A DNA stretch of 25,000 nt from Daphnia carinata (lineage: Eukaryota > Arthropoda > Branchiopoda > Diplostraca > Daphniidae): assembly GCF_022539665.2 (NCBI RefSeq), contig NW_026712466.1, forward strand, positions 1 to 25,000, given 5' to 3'. How positions within the stretch are numbered: position 1 is the first letter of the stretch; each line of letters starts with the position of its first letter. Below the pieces are notes generated by a model, which saw only the letters and a list, made by a program, of their open reading frames with translations, did no database searches and was not told the origin of the DNA. A program made the translations under genes and the position numbers. Below are positions 8,519 to 19,653 of the stretch, piece by piece.

Positions 8519-8850
8519 CGTTTCGGTACCCGAAAGGCGCCGTGCATGCCGGAAAGGCATCCGCGCCGATTTCAGGCACCAAAACGGCACCAAAATGGTG
8601 CCCGTTTGCAGGATACCTAAGACATCCTCAAGGCGGGTATGAAAAGGGTACCATTTCGTCACCCGAAACCTTCCGGAGATGACGGAGAGCCGACACACGT
8701 TTCAGGCACCAAAAACGGCACCAAAATGGTACCCGTTTGCAGGATACCTAAGACATCCTCAAGGCGGGTATGAAAAGGGTACCATTTCGTCACCCGAAAC
8801 CTTCCGCAGATGACGAAGAGGGCCGACACACGTTTTAGGCACGAAATCGA
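8515..8850. repeat. GC-rich tandem repeat, unit about 130 bp with GGTACC/GGCACC motifs
   Basis: Two nearly identical copies lie at 8571-8700 and 8701-8833, followed by the first bases of a third (TTTTAGGCACGAAA). Each holds CAGGCACCAAAA, ACGGCACCAAAATGG, GTTTGCAGGATACC, CATCCTCAAGGCGGG and AAAAGGGTACCATTTCG. The copies differ by one inserted A and a few substitutions, indicating recent duplication. The left flank (8515-8560) has related GGTACC and GGCGCC words. Similar motifs recur at 10820-11060. Confidence 0.85.
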
Positions 8851-9417
8851 CTTCAAAGTGGCATCATTTAAATGTTATCATTCACGGCGTCTTCTTCAGA
8901 AATGAAATGAACGTTGCCACTTGTTTTAGTATATTGTTATGTCTCTTCCTGTAATTAATAAAAACTTGGGTATTGTGCCATATTTGAAGGTTCAAAATTA
9001 AATTATATGTTATTGCATCAACAAAATTAACGTGGTGGAGGGAATATTCTTTATAATATATGTTTAATAACATAAGTCTTGATATATAGAGAGTGCAGAT
9101 ACTTACGTATGGCAACGTTTCTCTAGAAGTGTTCTATACTCGTAGATTGAACGTAAACATTAGTATGCAAAATCGAAGGACCTTCTAAGTACTTAGTACT
9201 GCGACAGGAAAATTTAGAAGTTAATGCCATTATTCTTCATTCTTGATTCGATGGTTAAAACGTCTTGTGGCCACCCGACTGCGTCGATGTGTCGTCATTT
9301 GTGTTTCATCAGTGTTTCATCAGATGATTGGGAGAGTGTCCCAGCATGAATTGTGAAATCCTGTGGTAAAGTAAATCATAATTTTAAACTAACCTTCATT
9401 AATAACTTTATTATAGG
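8851..9417. other. AT-rich intergenic region
   Basis: No gene is visible. A short GTGTTTCATCA direct repeat lies at about 9300-9322. A polypyrimidine-poor TTATTATAG immediately before 9418 may be a splice acceptor for the next gene. Confidence 0.45.
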
Positions 9418-10624
9418 TAGTACAAAGAAGCCTGCAATTCATTGCAGGCTATCAACACCAAATCCCACAAATATGTGATTGTTGAAAACAAGTTGCTGCA
9501 GGGACTGACCATAGGGCTCTCATCGTGGTTCAACAAGAGTACCAATACCATGCGATGGCCTGAAAACAATAACAATGTTGCCAAATTAATAATCAAAGGC
9601 AGCACACCTTCTACAGGGTGGAGCACCCTTAATGCAACAGCTTCATTCAATAACTATTATTTATTGCTATTCGCTGCTATTTCACGAACATACAAACAGG
9701 CCAGGGATGCTTTGGCCTGTTGAAAGTTGGCGCGCGAAGGGAAACTACCAACCTTACGCCTAGTGAGGAAAACAACAGGGGTAGAGGATTGCGGAAGCGA
9801 TACATTTCGCACAAGACAGCCGCAATCTCCCAATGCTCGAAGCTGAAGGAAATAAAGCTCAGGAGAATTCTGGGTCCCGTGCAGTCTTCAGACAGCGATT
9901 CCGATATCGATGAGGGATTTGACGCTAATGAAATCCCTCCCGCACCGCTCTTAAATCCAGCTGAATGTAAGTAGGTTTTTTAATGTTTCAATACTAATTC
10001 AAAATTGTAATACTTATTTGAATTTGAGAAATCCAATGGGAACAGATTCCTTCTCCTGACCGCTATTGTGACATCTTATGCGTTCCGGAGAATGTCTCTG
10101 AAAGTGATGCGGAAAGTGCGATTACAACATCACAACGTCAACCTTGCAAGCAAGTTAAGTTAAATAAGATAGTATTATGCAGGCCAATTAAATCAGCCAT
10201 TTGCTTTTGTTCAGGATCCTCTAAGCATATTGCTTTTGCTTCGACCTCCGGCGTGCGGAAGTCTACTCCCCGTTTGACTACGGGTAAGTAAAATTCATTT
10301 TCTTTTCGAAATTCTTTTCGCCTCGAATAATAATTCAAGTCTCGAAGCGTAAAAAAGATTTTGGCGGAAAAGTAACTTACAAAGGTTATAATGATAACTT
10401 GATATTGGAGGATACATCTCTGGGAAATTAATTATAAGTATTAATGTTATATTTATTAACAAAAATTTTCTATAGTTAACTATTTTTTTGTAGACGCCAG
10501 TAAACATTCCAAGTTTCCCCTGGACGAAAAGAGGATGGCGAGTCTTTGTGGCGATCTACGGAGTTTCGGGCGCAACGAAGACAAACCAAAAAATCCACAC
10601 AAAAATTCAGATAATTCTTCTTAA
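9418..10624 (+). pseudogene. Broken gene with N-terminal module of DUF4806-type arthropod proteins
   Basis: Block 1 (about 9442-9723) reads KYVIVENKLLQGL, SWFNKSTNTMRWPENNNNV and TYKQARDALA. This matches the pattern FVIVE / W-x-WP / Y-x-x-AR-x-x-L at the N-terminus of many arthropod DUF4806- or BEN-associated proteins. A TGA at 9721 and a frame change near 9745 interrupt it. It then continues as NLTPSEENNRGRGLRKRY with an acidic SSDSDSDIDE stretch, ending at a GTAAGTAGG donor (exon end 9969). Block 2 (about 10035-10284, ending at GTAAGTAA) and block 3 (10496-10624, DASKHSKFPLDEKRMASLCG, stop TAA) join in frame with each other. Joining block 1 to block 2 gives a stop codon. The C-terminal domain expected for the family is missing. 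A poly(A) signal follows at 10759. The function of the family is unknown. This is probably a pseudogene or a decayed element-borne gene. Confidence 0.5.
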
Positions 10625-10758
10625 ATATCCCGTCGAAACTCCAAAGAAAACAATTCTTTTTTGCATTTATTTTCTTTAGTCAAGAAATGTTTGTTTTCAT
10701 TCCGTTCTGTGTAATTTATGTTCAAGGAAATCTCAAGTTTATGTTAATTTATAAGAAA

Positions 10759-10764
10759 AATAAA
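10759..10764 (+). terminator. Poly(A) signal AATAAA
   Basis: A canonical AATAAA lies 135 nt after the stop codon of the broken DUF4806-like gene and just before the second GGTACC/GGCACC repeat. Confidence 0.4.
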
Positions 10765-10819
10765 GAAATCAGTTTCTGTTATCAGTATTTATTTTTACTT
10801 CACCAATGTAAGCCAAAAT

Positions 10820-11060
10820 TGGGTACCCGATCCGTAACCATATACTGGCATGAAAACCCCATGTCATTTTGATTACAATAACGGCACCGTTTTGGTGCCG
10901 TATATTGGGTGTTAAACTGGTGCCGGTTTTCCGGTGTTTGGGGGGCAGAAACAGTGTGCGAATTCGTAATGAATTCGATGGGAATGGGGCACCAAAACGG
11001 TACCTGACATACCTAAACCCGGCACCAAAACGGTGCCAAAACGGTACCGATGTGCTATTA
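10820..11060. repeat. GGCACC/GGTACC inverted-repeat cluster
   Basis: CGGCACC-GTTTT-GGTGCCG (about 10882-10900) is a hairpin with perfect 7-bp arms. The reverse-oriented GGCACCAAAACGGTGCC and AAAACGGTACC occur at about 11020-11048, with GGCACCAAAACGGTACC at about 10988-11004. CGAATTC-GTAAT-GAATTCG in the middle is another perfect 7-bp hairpin. The words match those of the tandem repeat at 8515-8850. The two clusters flank the broken gene at 9418-10624, as terminal repeats of a foldback-type element might. The motifs are seen directly; the element is inferred. Confidence 0.65.
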
Positions 11061-12400
11061 GGGATACAATGAAACCCATGATGTCCTGTTAGGTAATTTA
11101 CCAGATTACCGTTTTTGGAACTCTCCAAAAATGATATTCAAGATTGGGGCAAGATAGGGCTTCCACTATGCAATTTTCATACGGGTATCACCTAGAGAAC
11201 TGTCCGTAAATTTTACACAATACCAGTCTTTCCCGATGATTCGCCAAGAACCAACACTCAATACAGAAAACATTTTACAGAATGGCGTGGATCTGAATTA
11301 GTTTACATGCCAACGAATGGGTCTATTCAGCAACAAAGCCACATGGAATTACTTTTTTGTGTTCATTTGGTGGCAAGCAGCCACCGCTTAGAACAACGAC
11401 ATTACCACCATTAGGAATGTTTGAAGTAACACTGGGATGCACCGCTCGTACCGAAAACTGTTTTTTTCCAGCCAGTATGGAAGGAAACATAATTGCGCCA
11501 AAACTAAAAACAGTTGTTTTACCTTCAGTAAAAGTTTTTTTTTACGTGATGTTAATACCACCGATAACCAAAAACATACCTTAGTTGAACTTCCGCGGCA
11601 AAACACGTCATCGTGGGTATCGTCAGTCAATTAGGATCCCAACGCTCAAGCTACCCTGTAGCGGAAATGACGGGTGAACAAATTCACAACCTGATTGTGG
11701 AAGCAGGAAAGCAAAAAGAATTTCCTCCCATTCGTTATCTCATGAATTTTTCACCTAAAATTTACTTCTTGGCGTTGGAATAATTTTTCTAGCATACAAA
11801 TCCTTTATGCTCAGCAAGTGGTTAACCGCCCACGAGCAGCGACAGTTCTCTACCCGGAGACCACGGGGAGGAAGAACTGGGAAACAAAAAATCTATAGAA
11901 GTTATTAACGACTAATGAAAAAAGACAACGACTGTTCAGGAGAAAGAAACTAAACACGCAATATGCAGCAGTCGGATCCTTATATTTCATTCTTTTAACG
12001 ATTTGTCTTCGTGATAATATCTTATCAATATAAATTTCTAATTATAACATTGTTCTTCCTCTGATTCTTTTTTTTTTCACTGTTCTAGTAATCTCTTCCT
12101 TATAAGAGCTCATTAACCTCTCGTACATGTCCTTGTCCTAACATTGCTTCATCTGTTGTTGTTACTTCTCTTCAACTACCCTTTAATGGCCGTTTTTAAA
12201 GCTTTTCCGATATTTTTCCTTCTTTTGATTTCTTTTCAAATTATCCATTAATGATTGTTAGTACAGTCGCGTCGCCTGTCTTGAAGAAAGGGGACCAGTC
12301 GCGGAGGAAAAATAACAAATGTCGCTATCTTTTCTCAGCGTATGGTACAGTTTCCCGCGAAAGATGCCGTAACAGAAGTAGGTAAGCTTACAAAAATGTT
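11061..12400. other. Intergenic region, no supported gene
   Basis: Overlapping open frames of 65-80 codons around 11357-11634 on both strands show no domain, splice context or codon bias. Beyond that the sequence is AT-rich and unremarkable. Confidence 0.5.
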
Positions 12401-12464
12401 GTGTAACGTTTAGCCCAAGAACTCATGCAGCCCTAGGGAAGGGGTGTATGCTTTGTAATAATGG

Positions 12465-12560
12465 TATAAAAAACCATCTCACTCTCCCATGAAGTTCCCC
12501 TGAGCTCTCTGAGTTCTCTTCTTACTCTCTCTCTCTACAACTTGTTCAAAAGTTAAGTAT
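12465..12560 (+). promoter_or_regulatory. Possible TATA promoter and first-exon-like segment
   Basis: TATAAAAAA starts at 12465. It is followed by a pyrimidine-rich stretch with CTCTCTCTCT and then by GTTAAGTAT at about 12553, which would make a fair splice donor. No coding exon can be linked to it: the nearest plus-strand gene, IntS6, starts 1.4 kb away. It may be a distal IntS6 leader, a relic promoter of a lost element, or chance. Confidence 0.2.
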
Positions 12561-13134
12561 AATCGTAATTTCTTTTCACTTAGAATTGTATTGGTTTTCA
12601 CTTAAATACAAAATGATAAAGTCAAAATGAAGTCCAGTGTGACAATATTATAATTACATAATAATTATTAATTATGTACGGGCTATGTAATGTTACCTCG
12701 TGAATGCTCATTCGAATCGCATTTTAGTTTTTAGATTACAGGAAGAGGTTATTTGTGAAACAAGTGCTACGAGTAAAATTTTAACATGAATACAGAGGCC
12801 TAGAATCTAAAGAACGGAAAAGATACTTTAAGACTTAAACGACGTAAATATAGGGTAGAACGGGCAAAAATGCTATTGTATGAAATCTTTTAATTTAATT
12901 TTAATTTTTTTATTTTAGGCATTAAAAAGTTTTTGAACCAAGGTTGACCAAAAAACCAAAAACTTGTGGTAATAAAGGGATTAATCAAAAGAATAATTTC
13001 ACAAATATTAGGAAAACGTTTTTGGTAGCCTCCCTTAAAAACATGTGCAAGGGCTATTTGAAAAACTAAAAGAATAATACACCTTGAGCAGTGCATTTCT
13101 TGTCGTAAGCGAAGCATCAATTAATCAGTGTTAA

Positions 13135-13159
13135 TGACTCAATGTTAATCGCTGAGTCA
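13135..13159. promoter_or_regulatory. Pair of AP-1/bZIP-type sites
   Basis: TGACTCA (13135-13141) and TGAGTCA (13153-13159) are both perfect TRE words, 18 bp start to start, each preceded by TGTTAAT. The whole reads as two imperfect copies of a unit of about 18 bp. They lie about 750 nt upstream of the IntS6 start codon. Binding by Jun/Fos-type factors is the usual meaning of this word; use here is inferred. Confidence 0.35.
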
Positions 13160-13327
13160 ATCTATATTTTAATTAGATTCGAATTAATTTTCCATTTTAA
13201 TAACAATTTTTTTATTGAATCATTTTTTAAATTTTGATTCTGATTTACTATTTTTGAACGAAGTAGATTAGAATTAAATTAAACAAATGATTTTCTAAAA
13301 CGAAAATTGTTTTGTAGTAAAAATCGG

Positions 13328-13401
13328 CCCCGATTGGCTCTAATCCGAGTCCCCTACCCACCCTAAAGAAAGCCAATCAGGGACTACTTCGGTAATCGGG
13401 G
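13328..13401. repeat. Nested inverted repeats (possible hairpin)
   Basis: CCCCGATT (13328-13335) pairs with AATCGGGG (13394-13401), and GATTGGCT (13332-13339) pairs with AGCCAATC (13371-13378). CCCCTACCCACC and GGTGGGGTAGGG are near-complementary as well. The GC-rich island stands out in very AT-rich surroundings about 500 nt upstream of IntS6. Confidence 0.5.
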
Positions 13402-13903
13402 TGGGGTAGGGCAAATTTAGGATTTGTTTTTTATTTTAATTTTTAATTTTGTTTTTGATTCTTTTTTTTGTTTTTGAATATAAATTGGTTAAAGTGAATT
13501 TGTTTTTGTTTTTTTTAGCCTGTGAAATCCCGGATTTTGATTGCATTTGTTTCAAATCAAAATTTACAATGATTTGGCCGATCAGTTCCATGAAAGTTGT
13601 GAACTAGTGTGAGCTAACCACATCACAGCCACCAAGCCGCAGCTCTTGCTTGAAGGAGGTAAGTAAAATATGGGAATCCTGCACTTAGAATCCGCACTTT
13701 ACACTGTCCCAGGGTGTAGCCGAACACCGGCCATAGTTTTTCAGTTTATATCTGTTGGCGTAGCCTTCAAGTCGAGCTTGTTAGAATAGCGGTCATGCTA
13801 GACTAAACTTGGTTTTCGATATTGGTGCATTTCGATCTTGCGGAAGATTTTTATACGAAATAATTACAAATAAGAGTTGTAGGCTTTCCTGTTCGCCACT
13901 AAG

Positions 13904-16900
13904 ATGACAATAATCGTATTCCTTGTGGATACGTCGGCTTCCATGAATCAACGAGCCTACCTTGGAGGGCGTCCTTCGCTGCTGGACGTGGCGAAAGGCG
14001 CTGTTGAGACTTTCGTAAAAGTAAATATTGGCATCTTTTTACCACTATTCCACTAACACCAAAATTGGTTCGTGTTTTTATTTTCAAAATGAATAAACAA
14101 AAGAAGAGTCATCTACTTGCAATCCGTAAGGAGCTTAATAGTGAATGCCAACATGTGAAGTTAATGAATAAAAACAATTTTATCTTACTTCATAGTATGA
14201 TTATGTAAGAGTGTTAAATTTTCAGTTTTTCTAATTTAAACATATACTATGCATTAGTTTGTTTCATTATCATAATAGTGAACAAAGCTTACAATAGAAA
14301 ATGTTGTGTATTAAACAAGTATTTACTGTGGTGTACATGAAAGTTTTCTTCTCAAAGATTAGGCAGCGATCCCCTGAGAGCCGTGGTGACAGATATATGC
14401 TCCTTACATTTGAAGAACCTCCATTCAATATCAAGGTATAGTTTGAAGTATGATGAATTCACAATATTAGAAATATTATTTAATTTTTTCTAAATACAAA
14501 CAAATTTTGAATTCAAACCTGTTGAACAACTACAGTTTTCTTTTAGGCATTTTAAAAATGTAATGTTACCTGCATTTTTTAAAAATGTTAATTGTATGTG
14601 TCACTGTACAGGCTGGATGGAAGGAAAATTTAGGGACATTTATGAATGAGCTAAAGAATCTGCAAGCAACTGGGTTGTCAACATTGGGTGTTGCACTGAA
14701 AAGTGCATTTGATCTACTCAATGTCAATAGAATGCAAACTGGTATTGATATGTATGGTCAAGGAAGACACCCTTTCTTTTTAGAGCCAGCTGTAATAGTA
14801 GCCATTACTGATGGTGGGAAGCTTGCTTACAATGGAGGAATCCATGACGAGGTTGGTAGTTTATCAAACATTTATAGAAAACTAATATATAACTATTGAC
14901 ATAGTGTGACTTTGCATCATTGTTTATTATTTTTAAACGCACATTATTCTTTCATTTTTACAGTTGAACCTGCCTATGAATAACAATATTCCTGGTGCTG
15001 AGTTGACGCGTGAGCCTTTTCGGTGGGACCAGCGGCTCTTTAGCCTAGTTCTACGACTTACTGGAACTCCACCCCTTGAAAGAGATCCAATGGGATTGGT
15101 ACCAAGTGATACTTCGCCAATAGATACCATGTGTGAAGTAACAGGGGGACGTTCGTATGCGATAACCTCTCACCGGATGCTTATGCAATGTGTTGACAGT
15201 TTGGTTCAAAAAATTCAAAGTGGTGTAGTTATTTATTTTGAAAAAATAGGACCTGATCCTCCACTTTTAGCTGAAGGTTTGCGTTAGCAGCAATTCTGAA
15301 TCATACATGTTTAATTTGGCTACCTTTTTGCATCGTTGAACAATTAAAACAGGGAAAGCGGACTGTACAAATGGTGAAGTTTTACTTGATGAAGATAGTA
15401 AAGCAATTTTTTCAGGATCATCTTGGCAAGTTTGTAGACGAATGATTTATGTACCACGTTCTGCACAAAAAGGATTTGCTGTTGGATTTTGGCCTATTCC
15501 AGAAGCTTTCTGGCCTGATGTGAATGCTCCTTCCCTGGTACGTAAATTTTACGGTGGTCTTCTAATCGTGTCCACGTGCAAGTTGTTGATGTTTGATCTT
15601 TGCCACAGTCTCCCCGAACTGCGCATCCCGTTGTCCAATTCACGTGCACTAACCAAGAACCCATGATAATTGAAAATCTTCCGTTTGACAAGTACGAAGT
15701 GGAACCTTGTCCATTGACTCAGTACATTCTGTCAAGGAAGCAGGCGTCCACATGTTGGCAAGTGTGTTGCTATTTTCTTTTTTCAATTACATTTTTGCTC
15801 TGCTTCTTAGTAAGGTTATTATTGTATTCAACGTATATAATGTTATTATATCCTGTACTATATAAATTTATATATATTTTCCGTGACATCTTAGAAACGA
15901 TTCTTCTGCTTCTTCTTGGCCTAGGTGTTCGTTCCTAACAGTTACCGAAGCTCTGAATCTGGCCATCCATTTGGATATCTTAAAGCTAGCACAAATTTGC
16001 AATCAGTCAACCTTTTTGTGATGCCTTACAACTACCCGGCGTTACTCCCTCTATTGGATGAGCTTTTCCGAGTACATCGTTTGAGACCAACCGCTGAATG
16101 GAGAGGACATTTTGCCAACTATTTACGAACAATGCCACCATACTACGCTGCGGTAGGACAAAGTGCTTTGCAAGATCGGATGTTTCACTAACTTGTTTTC
16201 TTAAATTACGCAGCCTCTGCGCCGTGCTCTGACTAGAATGGGTGCCCCGAACTTAGCCTCTACTCTGATACCTGAATCATTGGACAACAATTTGAGTTAT
16301 AGTATAGTCAATTATTTGAAGAGACTCAAGCATCAAGCAAAAGTTGAGTTTGATCGAGTTTGCTCAGAAGTCGGGAGAAATCGACAAGTTGTAGTTGATT
16401 CCATTAAGGTTATACCAAGATCCGCATTTCGGAAAGAATTTATTTCTAATCCCACGCTTATAGGTATGATAAGTTAATAAGTGTTGAAGCAAATTGTGTT
16501 TACCGCTTGATGTCGTTTTTCTGATAGACAAGTTTCTAAACTTACGGGACCAAATGAGTGATTTCCCTGGTTTTGCGTTGGCGTTGAAAGAACGAGAAAT
16601 GCGAGCTCAAAATCTTCGTAATCCATTCGATATTCCACGTTCCACTCTTCTCGATCAAGTTGCTAGAATGCGGGCAAATTTTTTGCAGCCTTCCTTGGCC
16701 CACACTAGATTGCAAGACGAAGGTAAATAAGTAGATTTTTTAACATTTCCATTATTAGTTAATTTTATTAATTTTTTTGGGAAAAACTAATAACTTGCTT
16801 AAAATATCTGGCAGATGACGTCCACAGTATGCCTGTTGGTCAAATGGGAAACTATCAAGAATATTTAAAACGAATAGCACCTCCTCTGCGAGAAATCGAA

Positions 16901-18137
16901 TCTACACCTGTTAGACAACATATGTTTGGAAATCCTTTTAAAATTGACAAGGCAAGCTTAAGCTTCGGTTTTCCCCGGATATAACAAATATCTTAGAAGA
17001 AATTTCGTACCCGTTTTCCCCAATTTTATGTCTGTGGCGTGTGCTCTTACATTATGTATTGTTTTGTTTTGCAGAGGATGATGGTAGATGAAGCTGATAT
17101 TGATTTGGTTGGTGGCAGCGCCTCGCAGACTAGTGGACGTGGAACCAAACGACCTGCTGAATCTCCTAACCCTATTCCATTTAGGCCGTCAAAGAGAAAA
17201 GCTGGGCCGCTGCCACGCGATTTGTGTGTCCGACGACCATTTACACCACTGTCTTCAGCCTCAACTTCACCTTCACCTCCGCCCTCTCCAATTCCGTCCT
17301 TGCCGGGAGATGTGCAAATTAGACCTGACAGTTATTTACCTGGTGTTAATTCACCCGTTTTCCCTTCACCAACAATTGATCACTTCGATAGCGAAGATGA
17401 ATCTCATTCACTAGTAATAGCCGAGTGCAACATCGACGCGCCACCTGAAACATCTCTTGTCAACGGATTAACAAAAACTACTTCTACCCTTGAAGATGTG
17501 CCACCGTGCGAACTTCAGATAATTATTTCTCCATCTCTTCAAGCTTTGCACAATAATGGTGCAATAGTAACTCCCGAAACACTGGTTCCTGCTTCAGCAG
17601 CCAATCATTTCGTTAATGGAGATGTAAAAGGTACGAAAATTAAGACTGGAGCTTTGACAGAGCATTGCCTTGAAAGGCTTTCTTGATCATATAATGTAAA
17701 TATTTTAATATCGTATTTACCTACAGATCTGTACGCCAATCATGGTAATACCAATTACGCTTTTCTGAATTGTGTCAGCGGAGTCGGCGACCAATTGCCT
17801 CTAAATGGAACTTTGTTACGGCCCGAGATTCAAGAAATACAACAACACAATCTACAAGTCAAATCCGCTGCTTGCCGCGCAATTAAACGACCTGGAAGAA
17901 GTGAATTAACTTGTCAGACTTGCTATTGCAATCGAAGTCCCCCTAACAACTTACTCTATTATTTCAGATTTCAATGGCGTCTTCAATGAACTCTCACGTC
18001 TGAAGGGGTCATTAGACTTGCGCAAATCTATAGTGATGGATATCGTCAACGAATGCCTGCGGTTTAAGCGTCGCATATTGGCAGATCTTGTCAAACAGTT
18101 TCTTAACAGTCTGGGAAGAGATCCAGAAGCTTTATAA
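13904..18137 (+). CDS. IntS6: Integrator complex subunit 6 (13 coding exons)
   Basis: IntS6 belongs to the phosphatase module of the nuclear Integrator complex, where it helps hold PP2A to the RNA polymerase II machinery for transcription attenuation and snRNA 3' processing. Coding exons: 13904-14020, 14358-14435, 14612-14851, 14964-15276, 15353-15537, 15609-15761, 15925-16152, 16214-16463, 16528-16722, 16815-16951, 17075-17630, 17727-17900, 17968-18137. All join in frame to 931 codons plus TAA; human INTS6 has 887. The N-terminus MTIIVFLVDTSASMNQR is a VWA domain with MIDAS D9-x-S11-x-S13, T89 and D132 (ITDG). Conserved blocks follow: ELTREPFRWDQRLFSLVLRL, MCEVTGGRSY, LPFDKYEVEPCPLTQYIL, HPFGYLKAST, LFVMPYNYPALLPLLDELF, MGNYQEYLKR and FGNPFKIDK. 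Exon 11 holds a basic, Ser/Pro-rich linker (KRPAES, PSKRKAG). Exons 12-13 give the C-terminal INT_SG_DDX domain (about 860-931). The first ATG matches the family start. No defects were found. Confidence 0.96.
16952..17074 (+). other. GC-AG intron of IntS6 (intron 10)
   Basis: Exon 10 ends FGNPFKIDK at AAG|GCAAGC and exon 11 starts after TTTTGCAG with RMMVDEAD. The conserved protein order (in human FGNPFKLDK is followed by KGMMIDEAD) leaves no alternative GT donor that keeps frame. The donor is therefore GC, with the strong AG|GCAAG context typical of this minority intron class. Confidence 0.85.
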
Positions 18138-18482
18138 TCGTTGAAAATTTTCATAAACACCGTACGGACATATAGACAGACGTTATTCACAGCATCAGTA
18201 AATTGTCCAAATTGTGTGCTTGATTTCGGAATATATTTCATGCATTTTTTCTACCACAAGCAAAGTTATGTGGCTGAACTCGCAGTGAAATGTTCTAATA
18301 GGCTTCCATGCCAATCTGCCCCTATTTGTTGAATTCCACGGTCTACTGTCTGAAGCTTGCTGACAGTTTATTTAGTCTGATCTAGTTAAAGTTTTCCTTG
18401 ACATTCCGGCATAGCCATGACTAACGGTGATCACCGCGGCTGATTAGTGATATAAAACGAAGCAAATACAGTATATATTACT

Positions 18483-18504
18483 AATAAATAAAGTAATCAA
18501 TAAA
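18483..18504 (+). terminator. Poly(A) signals of IntS6
   Basis: Three AATAAA words (18483, 18487 overlapping, and 18499) lie about 350 nt after the IntS6 stop codon, giving a plausible 3' UTR end at about 18510-18530. No earlier AATAAA is visible after the stop. Confidence 0.6.
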
Positions 18505-19345
18505 AGATGCTGACATAATAACCGACAGATGATCATTCATCAATGCCGACTAAATGCTGAACTGTACTAAGCTGGAAATTCTCATGTATGGTGACATAAG
18601 GTGAGCTCTAAACTGTGAGTTGTCGATGTGGAAGGCACAAGGTGAAACACGGCAGTCAATTAAACGGCGGACGTCCTGAGAGGCTTCGAAATATTCGATA
18701 GATTTTTAAGCAGTGCGACACATTAAGGGTAATTTATAAAGGTCATATTACCTGTAATATAAGGATTTTGTGTTTTGATAGAAAATTAGAACTACACATG
18801 CCATATAGTTTGTTTAATTTGAATCAATTGCGACGAATCGCCTAGTTTTACGCTTAAACTTCAACTTCGCTGTCTGCATAGTATACATTAAGTCCATTAG
18901 TGGCATTTAAAAGGAAATGTTTATTCAGAAAAATTGTTGACAATATCTAAACAACTTCCGGTTTTCAAGCTTTCGTAGCTTTTTATGAAAAAATGTGAAG
19001 CACCGCTGATAACAGTACATTACGCCAAAAGTGCGTCCGCGATTACTATTTATTTGTTGTTTGGTCTATTGTTGTTGTTGGTCTATTGTTTGGTCTATTA
19101 CTAAGTATTTAGGAAAAAAAAATCTTTTGGTCCCGGTGAACTTGACACTAGATTTAGCGTTACATCTATTGCACATTCGTGGCGCATTTATTAAATTCAT
19201 CGGCCAAATAAACAGTTTTTCATTTACCAGCCTCAAAAGTTAACAAGTGTCGCTGCCACAGATTGCTGCTCCAGAAAAAGTCTTGCAACTTCATTCCTTA
19301 CCCAACGCAATTGTAGACGTAGTAAATAGAATTTGCTTATTTACT

Positions 19346-19369
19346 CGATTAGTCGATGTCGACTAATCG
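19346..19369. repeat. Perfect 11+2+11 palindrome
   Basis: CGATTAGTCGA, a TG spacer and TCGACTAATCG form a perfect inverted repeat 620-645 nt upstream of the Fmr1 ATG. It could be a dimeric factor site or a hairpin. No known factor is assigned. Confidence 0.7.
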
Positions 19370-19653
19370 GTTAGTGCTTTAGGACCAGTAGAAATGTAAT
19401 GGCCGTAAAGCATAGGCAAGGTTGAAAACTTACTACCAAGTGCAACCAGCAAGGCTACAGAGAAAATTGTGTTAGTCAAAATATATTGATTGAATTACAT
19501 TCGACCGTCTAGTTTGAAATTCGACAATGCTAGCAATGACGAAGTCGAACTTTACGCTGTCATTAACCCCTTGTACAAACCAAAGAGATTCACGAAATGT
19601 CGTGTTGAGAACTGGCACCAAAAATTTCTCTTCTTGAAGTCATACGATGTCGC

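Noticed and set aside
8489-8856. Two minus-strand frames sharing the peptide WYPFHTRLEDVLGILQTG
   Set aside because: Both are readings of the 130-bp tandem repeat; a single-base indel between copies changes the frame after the shared part, so no selection on protein is seen.
10769-11128. 119-codon minus-strand open frame with repeated RFGA/RYRFG words
   Set aside because: It is the translation of the GGCACC/GGTACC inverted repeats; the repetitive peptide mirrors the DNA motif and no domain is present.
11357-11634. Overlapping plus- and minus-strand frames of 65-80 codons
   Set aside because: No recognisable domain, splice signals or codon bias; several frames on both strands are open together, as expected by chance.
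12399-12745. Possible solo LTR (TGTAAC start, internal TATA, CT-rich leader)
   Set aside because: No matching CA end with a target-site duplication could be found, and there is no internal retroelement coding sequence or second copy in the window.
17088-17414. 108-codon frame in a second phase over IntS6 exon 11
   Set aside because: Shadow of the Ser/Pro-rich IntS6 linker; the IntS6 phase is fixed by flanking exons.
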